From Ignavibacteria bacterium (GTDB taxonomy: Bacteria > Bacteroidota > Ignavibacteria > Ignavibacteriales > Ignavibacteriaceae), in assembly GCA_030648225.1 (NCBI GenBank), contig JAUSIA010000285.1, positions 1-8,853 on the forward strand: 8,853 nucleotides of DNA. Reading direction: 5' to 3'. Made by a program: the position numbers and the translations under genes. Of this stretch, positions 6,639 to 8,853 are shown piece by piece; position 1 is the stretch's first letter, and every line of letters starts with the position of its first letter. Below the pieces are notes generated by a model. That model searched no databases, was not told the DNA's origin, and saw only the letters and a list, made by a program, of their open reading frames with translations.

Positions 6639-7250
6639 ATGGAATATTATGAGCTTCACCCCGAAAATCCTCAACTTCGTTTTATTAATAAGGCTGTTAA
6701 AGTTTTAAGCGAAGGTGGAGTTATTATTTACCCAACAGATACTGTGTATGGAATTGGCTGCGATATTTTTAATAAAGCTGCCCTTGAGCGGATTTTCAAT
6801 ATAAAAAATGATTCGGGGACTAAGCTGTTCAGTTTTATTTGCTCGGATTTAAAAGATATAGCCAAATATGCTAAGGTTTCCGATTATGCTTACCGTAAGA
6901 TGAAACATCTTCTCCCTGGTCCATATACTTTTATTCTTCCAGCTGCAAAAGAAGTTCCTAAAAAATTATGGAGCAACAGGAAAACTGTTGGTATAAGAGT
7001 TCCAAATCATCCTATCTGTCTGAATATTGTAAAAGAATTGGGACATCCGATAATCAGCACGAGTGCAACCAACAGGAAAGGTGAAGTTTTATTTGATCCT
7101 TTTGAGATTAGAAATATTTTTAATTCACAGGTTGATTTAATGCTTGCATCGGGAAACCTGATGGGTGACCAATCGAGTGTAATTGATTTAAGTTCCGATG
7201 AACCCGAAGTAATAAGAGAGGGTGCTGGTGATGTTAGTTTATTTGTTTAG
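6639..7250 (+). CDS. yciO: YrdC/Sua5-family protein, YciO type
   Basis: The family contains TsaC/Sua5, which make threonylcarbamoyl-AMP for the t6A tRNA modification, and the related YciO group whose role is less settled. The 203 residues form one YrdC domain: HPENPQLRFINKAV at the N terminus, GGVIIYPTDTVYGIGCD (26-42), PGPYTFIL, VGIRVPNHP, ISTSATN and a final VIDLSSDEPEVIREGAGDV. The N-terminal HPENPQ-R-INKAV stretch, the TFILPAAKEVPKKL segment and the ending match E. coli YciO closely. The KxRP-type motif of TsaC/Sua5 is replaced by KNDS (56-59). No Sua5 C-terminal domain is present. The ATG at 6639 has AAAGGAG 5 bases upstream; an earlier in-frame TTG at 6624 overlaps that site and is rejected. 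Whether it makes t6A precursor cannot be told from sequence alone. Confidence 0.88.
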   Translation: MEYYELHPENPQLRFINKAVKVLSEGGVIIYPTDTVYGIGCDIFNKAALERIFNIKNDSGTKLFSFICSDLKDIAKYAKVSDYAYRKMKHLLPGPYTFILPAAKEVPKKLWSNRKTVGIRVPNHPICLNIVKELGHPIISTSATNRKGEVLFDPFEIRNIFNSQVDLMLASGNLMGDQSSVIDLSSDEPEVIREGAGDVSLFV

Positions 7251-7266
7251 CCGATATTAAAAATAA

Positions 7267-8043
7267 TTATTCGGGTTTTCTTTTAATATGCATTGGCGAA
7301 GCCTGTATAGAAGGCATTATAATTATTTCGTCAATGTTTACATGCCGCGGGCGTGTTGCGCAGTAAAGAACAGCATCGGCAATATCTTCGGGGGTTAAAG
7401 GTTTTAATCCTTCATATACTTTTTTAGCGCGTTCTTTATTACCCCTAAATCTTACTAAACTAAATTCTGTCTCAACCATCCCAGGATCAACGGTGCTTAT
7501 CCTTATGTCTTTTTCATATAAATCCAATCGCATTGCTTTTGTTAAAGCGTTAACAGCAAATTTGGAAGCATTATAAACATTTCCTTTCGGATAAACAGCG
7601 TGCCCTGCAATTGAACCAATGTTAATTATATGTCCTCTTTTTCTTTTTACCATTAAAGGGAGAATTTCTCTGGAGATATAAAGCAACCCTTTAACATTTG
7701 TATCTATCATTTCATCCCAGTCTTCGGTGCTTCCTTCATCAATATTGTTAAAACCTCTTGCCAATCCTGCATTATTAATAAGTATGTCAATTTTCTTCCA
7801 CTCCTTAGGAAGAGACGATATTATTATTTTTACTTCCTCTTTATCTCTAACATCAAGCTTAGCTGTGAAAACTTTAATTTTATATTTCTTAGTAAAGGAT
7901 TGGGATAATTTTTTTAGTATGGAAACTCTTCTTGCTGTAAGAATAAGATTAGCACCTTCTTTAGCAAAAGCTTCCGCACAGGCTTTACCTATACCTGCAC
8001 TGGCTCCGGTTATAAAAACAATTTTGTTTGATAAAGTATTCAT
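7267..8043 (-). CDS. Short-chain dehydrogenase/reductase, YdfG-like (NADP-dependent 3-hydroxy acid or serine dehydrogenase type)
   Basis: A classical SDR oxidoreductase of 258 residues, cytosolic. Visible in order: nucleotide-binding TGASAGIG (12-19), TARR (36-39; the paired Arg favours NADP(H)), LDVRD (63-67), NNAG (90-93), catalytic Asn116, Ser144 in INIGSIAGH, Tyr157 and Lys161 in YNASK, and the PG motif in VDPGMVETEFS. SLPKEWKKIDILINNAGLA, WDEMIDTN, GNVYNASK and the LTPEDIADAV-HVNIDEI ending follow E. coli YdfG closely; that enzyme oxidises serine and 3-hydroxy acids. The exact substrate here is inference. The ATG at 8043 has only a weak purine stretch before it (AAAGAGA). It converges on the YciO-type gene with a 16-base gap and stands alone. 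Confidence 0.92.
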   Translation of the reverse strand: MNTLSNKIVFITGASAGIGKACAEAFAKEGANLILTARRVSILKKLSQSFTKKYKIKVFTAKLDVRDKEEVKIIISSLPKEWKKIDILINNAGLARGFNNIDEGSTEDWDEMIDTNVKGLLYISREILPLMVKRKRGHIINIGSIAGHAVYPKGNVYNASKFAVNALTKAMRLDLYEKDIRISTVDPGMVETEFSLVRFRGNKERAKKVYEGLKPLTPEDIADAVLYCATRPRHVNIDEIIIMPSIQASPMHIKRKPE

Positions 8044-8104
8044 TCTCTTTGAAGTACTAAATTAATGCTAATTGAAAAATAAACTAATAACGAAAACGGG
8101 TCAA

Positions 8105-8132
8105 TAAAAAACCCGACTATTAAAATCGGGTT
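8105..8132 (-). terminator. Rho-independent terminator of the type IX-secreted protein gene
   Basis: Read on the minus strand, AACCCGA and TCGGGTT form a 7-bp stem with a 9-base loop, followed directly by a run of T. It lies 25 bases past the stop of the gene at 8158 and before the dehydrogenase, so the two minus-strand genes are probably separate transcripts. Confidence 0.85.
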
Positions 8133-8157
8133 CTTTTAAAGCAGATCTAACTGAAGA

Positions 8158-8853
8158 TTATTTGGTAAGCACCATCTTTCTGGTCTCAATATAATTTCCT
8201 GCCTGAAGTTTATAAAAATATATGCCACTTGGCAGATTACTTCCCTTAAAATCAATTGTATAAAAACCAGCAGGTTTATATTCATTCACAAGTGTCATAA
8301 CTTCTTTCCCAAGCAAATCAAAAACTTTTAGTAAGATATGACTGCCGACTGCCAACTGGTAACTGATGATCGTTGTAGGATTAAAAGGATTAGGATAGTT
8401 TTGATTAAGATTATATTCGGTAATTTCCTGATTCTCTTCTATAGAAGTTACACCTCCATTAGAAGTAAATAGTATGGTTCCATTCTTTCCAACTGAATAA
8501 CCAATAAGATTATTATAGAAGGATATTGCAGAAAGATCTTCACCCGTTTCAGTGCTTTGCTCAATCCAGTTATTACCACCATCAGTTGAGTTGTATATCT
8601 TCCCTTGCCAGCAACACACAAATATTTTCTCATCAACGCTTGTTATATCCTCAGGAATATTTGGAGCAGGAATGAATGAATAAATTACTTCCCATGATGT
8701 ATCTGAATCAACTCTTCTTAATAATAAAGGGATTGGCCCTGGATTTCCATACCATCCAATCAAATACTGACTCCAATCATAAAAATCACCACCAGTTAAA
8801 ATATCCCATACCGGATTAACAGGATTATCATACAAATTCCAGTGATTTAATGG
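8158..8853 (-). CDS. Secreted protein with Ycf48/BNR-like repeats and type IX secretion C-terminal sorting domain, 5' end outside window
   Basis: The frame is open to the window edge, so the last 231 residues are seen and the start is missing; the TTG at 8835 is internal. The middle part carries two beta-propeller-like blades of the Ycf48/BNR kind: IFVCCWQGKIYNSTDGGNNWIEQS and then GYSVGKNGTILFTSNGG, the repeat in which a conserved sensor-like G-K-I/T-x-x-S/T-x-(D/N)-G-G run recurs. The last 80 or so residues are a Por/type IX sorting domain: LNQNYPNPFNPTT, LKVFDLLGKEV, LPSGIYFYKL and a basic ETRKMVLTK end. Such proteins cross the inner membrane by Sec and the outer membrane by the type IX system, with the tail usually removed. 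The cargo's function is not recognisable; such repeats in this group often occur in large extracellular proteins. Confidence 0.9.
   Translation of the reverse strand, partial: PLNHWNLYDNPVNPVWDILTGGDFYDWSQYLIGWYGNPGPIPLLLRRVDSDTSWEVIYSFIPAPNIPEDITSVDEKIFVCCWQGKIYNSTDGGNNWIEQSTETGEDLSAISFYNNLIGYSVGKNGTILFTSNGGVTSIEENQEITEYNLNQNYPNPFNPTTIISYQLAVGSHILLKVFDLLGKEVMTLVNEYKPAGFYTIDFKGSNLPSGIYFYKLQAGNYIETRKMVLTK

Noticed and set aside
7251..7282. Possible plus-strand terminator after the YciO-type gene (CCGA...TCGG followed by T-rich sequence)
   Set aside because: Only four uninterrupted base pairs can form and the T-rich part is within the coding end of the dehydrogenase; too weak to call.
7727..8065. 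112-codon plus-strand frame opposite the dehydrogenase
   Set aside because: It is the reverse of a well-supported SDR gene with all catalytic motifs intact; its sequence is hydrophobic low-complexity with no motif.
8448..8636. Short minus-strand frame inside the type IX-secreted protein
   Set aside because: It overlaps the real gene in another frame, and the real frame continues into the sorting domain.
1..8853. Search for CRISPR arrays, insertion sequences, tRNA genes and defence modules
   Set aside because: No repeated spaced units, transposase-like frames, terminal inverted repeats or tRNA-like cloverleaf sequences were seen; every gene longer than about 75 residues has an ordinary assignment.

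Overview
The window is ordinary AT-rich bacterial chromosome, dense with housekeeping genes. The best lineage clue is at the right end: a minus-strand protein ending in a type IX secretion (Por) sorting domain with the NYPNPFNP motif. That motif, together with the gene order, codon use and low GC, points to the Bacteroidota/Chlorobi/Ignavibacteria group, most likely an ignavibacterium. No 16S rRNA or similar marker is present, so the placement is inference.

Layout. Positions 1-4255 (plus strand) hold the 3' part of prs (PRPP synthetase), rplY (L25/TL5/CTC type), pth (peptidyl-tRNA hydrolase) and a large membrane-bound pyrophosphatase (hppA-like). The first three are tightly packed and look like one operon, and hppA follows after 73 bases. 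A 201-base gap then carries a candidate promoter and a leader hairpin for the conserved operon rpsF-ssb-rpsR-rplI (S6, SSB, S18, L9; 4457-6083). A strong hairpin with A and T tracts on its two flanks terminates that operon and the convergent minus-strand rpmB (L28; 6156-6395).

A 243-base divergent region (6396-6638) separates rpmB from a plus-strand YrdC/Sua5-family gene of the YciO type (6639-7250). This gene converges, with a 16-base gap, on a minus-strand YdfG-like short-chain dehydrogenase (7267-8043). Upstream of the dehydrogenase lies a minus-strand terminator for the last gene, a type IX-secreted protein with Ycf48/BNR-like repeats whose 5' end is outside the window.

The genes share one broad theme: translation (L25, Pth, S6, S18, L9, L28), nucleotide supply (PRPP) and replication/repair (SSB). 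The pyrophosphatase links pyrophosphate released by biosynthesis to ion pumping. I found no CRISPR array, mobile element, defence system, tRNA or rRNA. The items most worth a second look are the divergent membrane pyrophosphatase, an SSB without the usual C-terminal tip, the rpsF leader hairpin and the YciO-type (not TsaC-type) YrdC protein. Nothing here amounts to a clearly new biological system.
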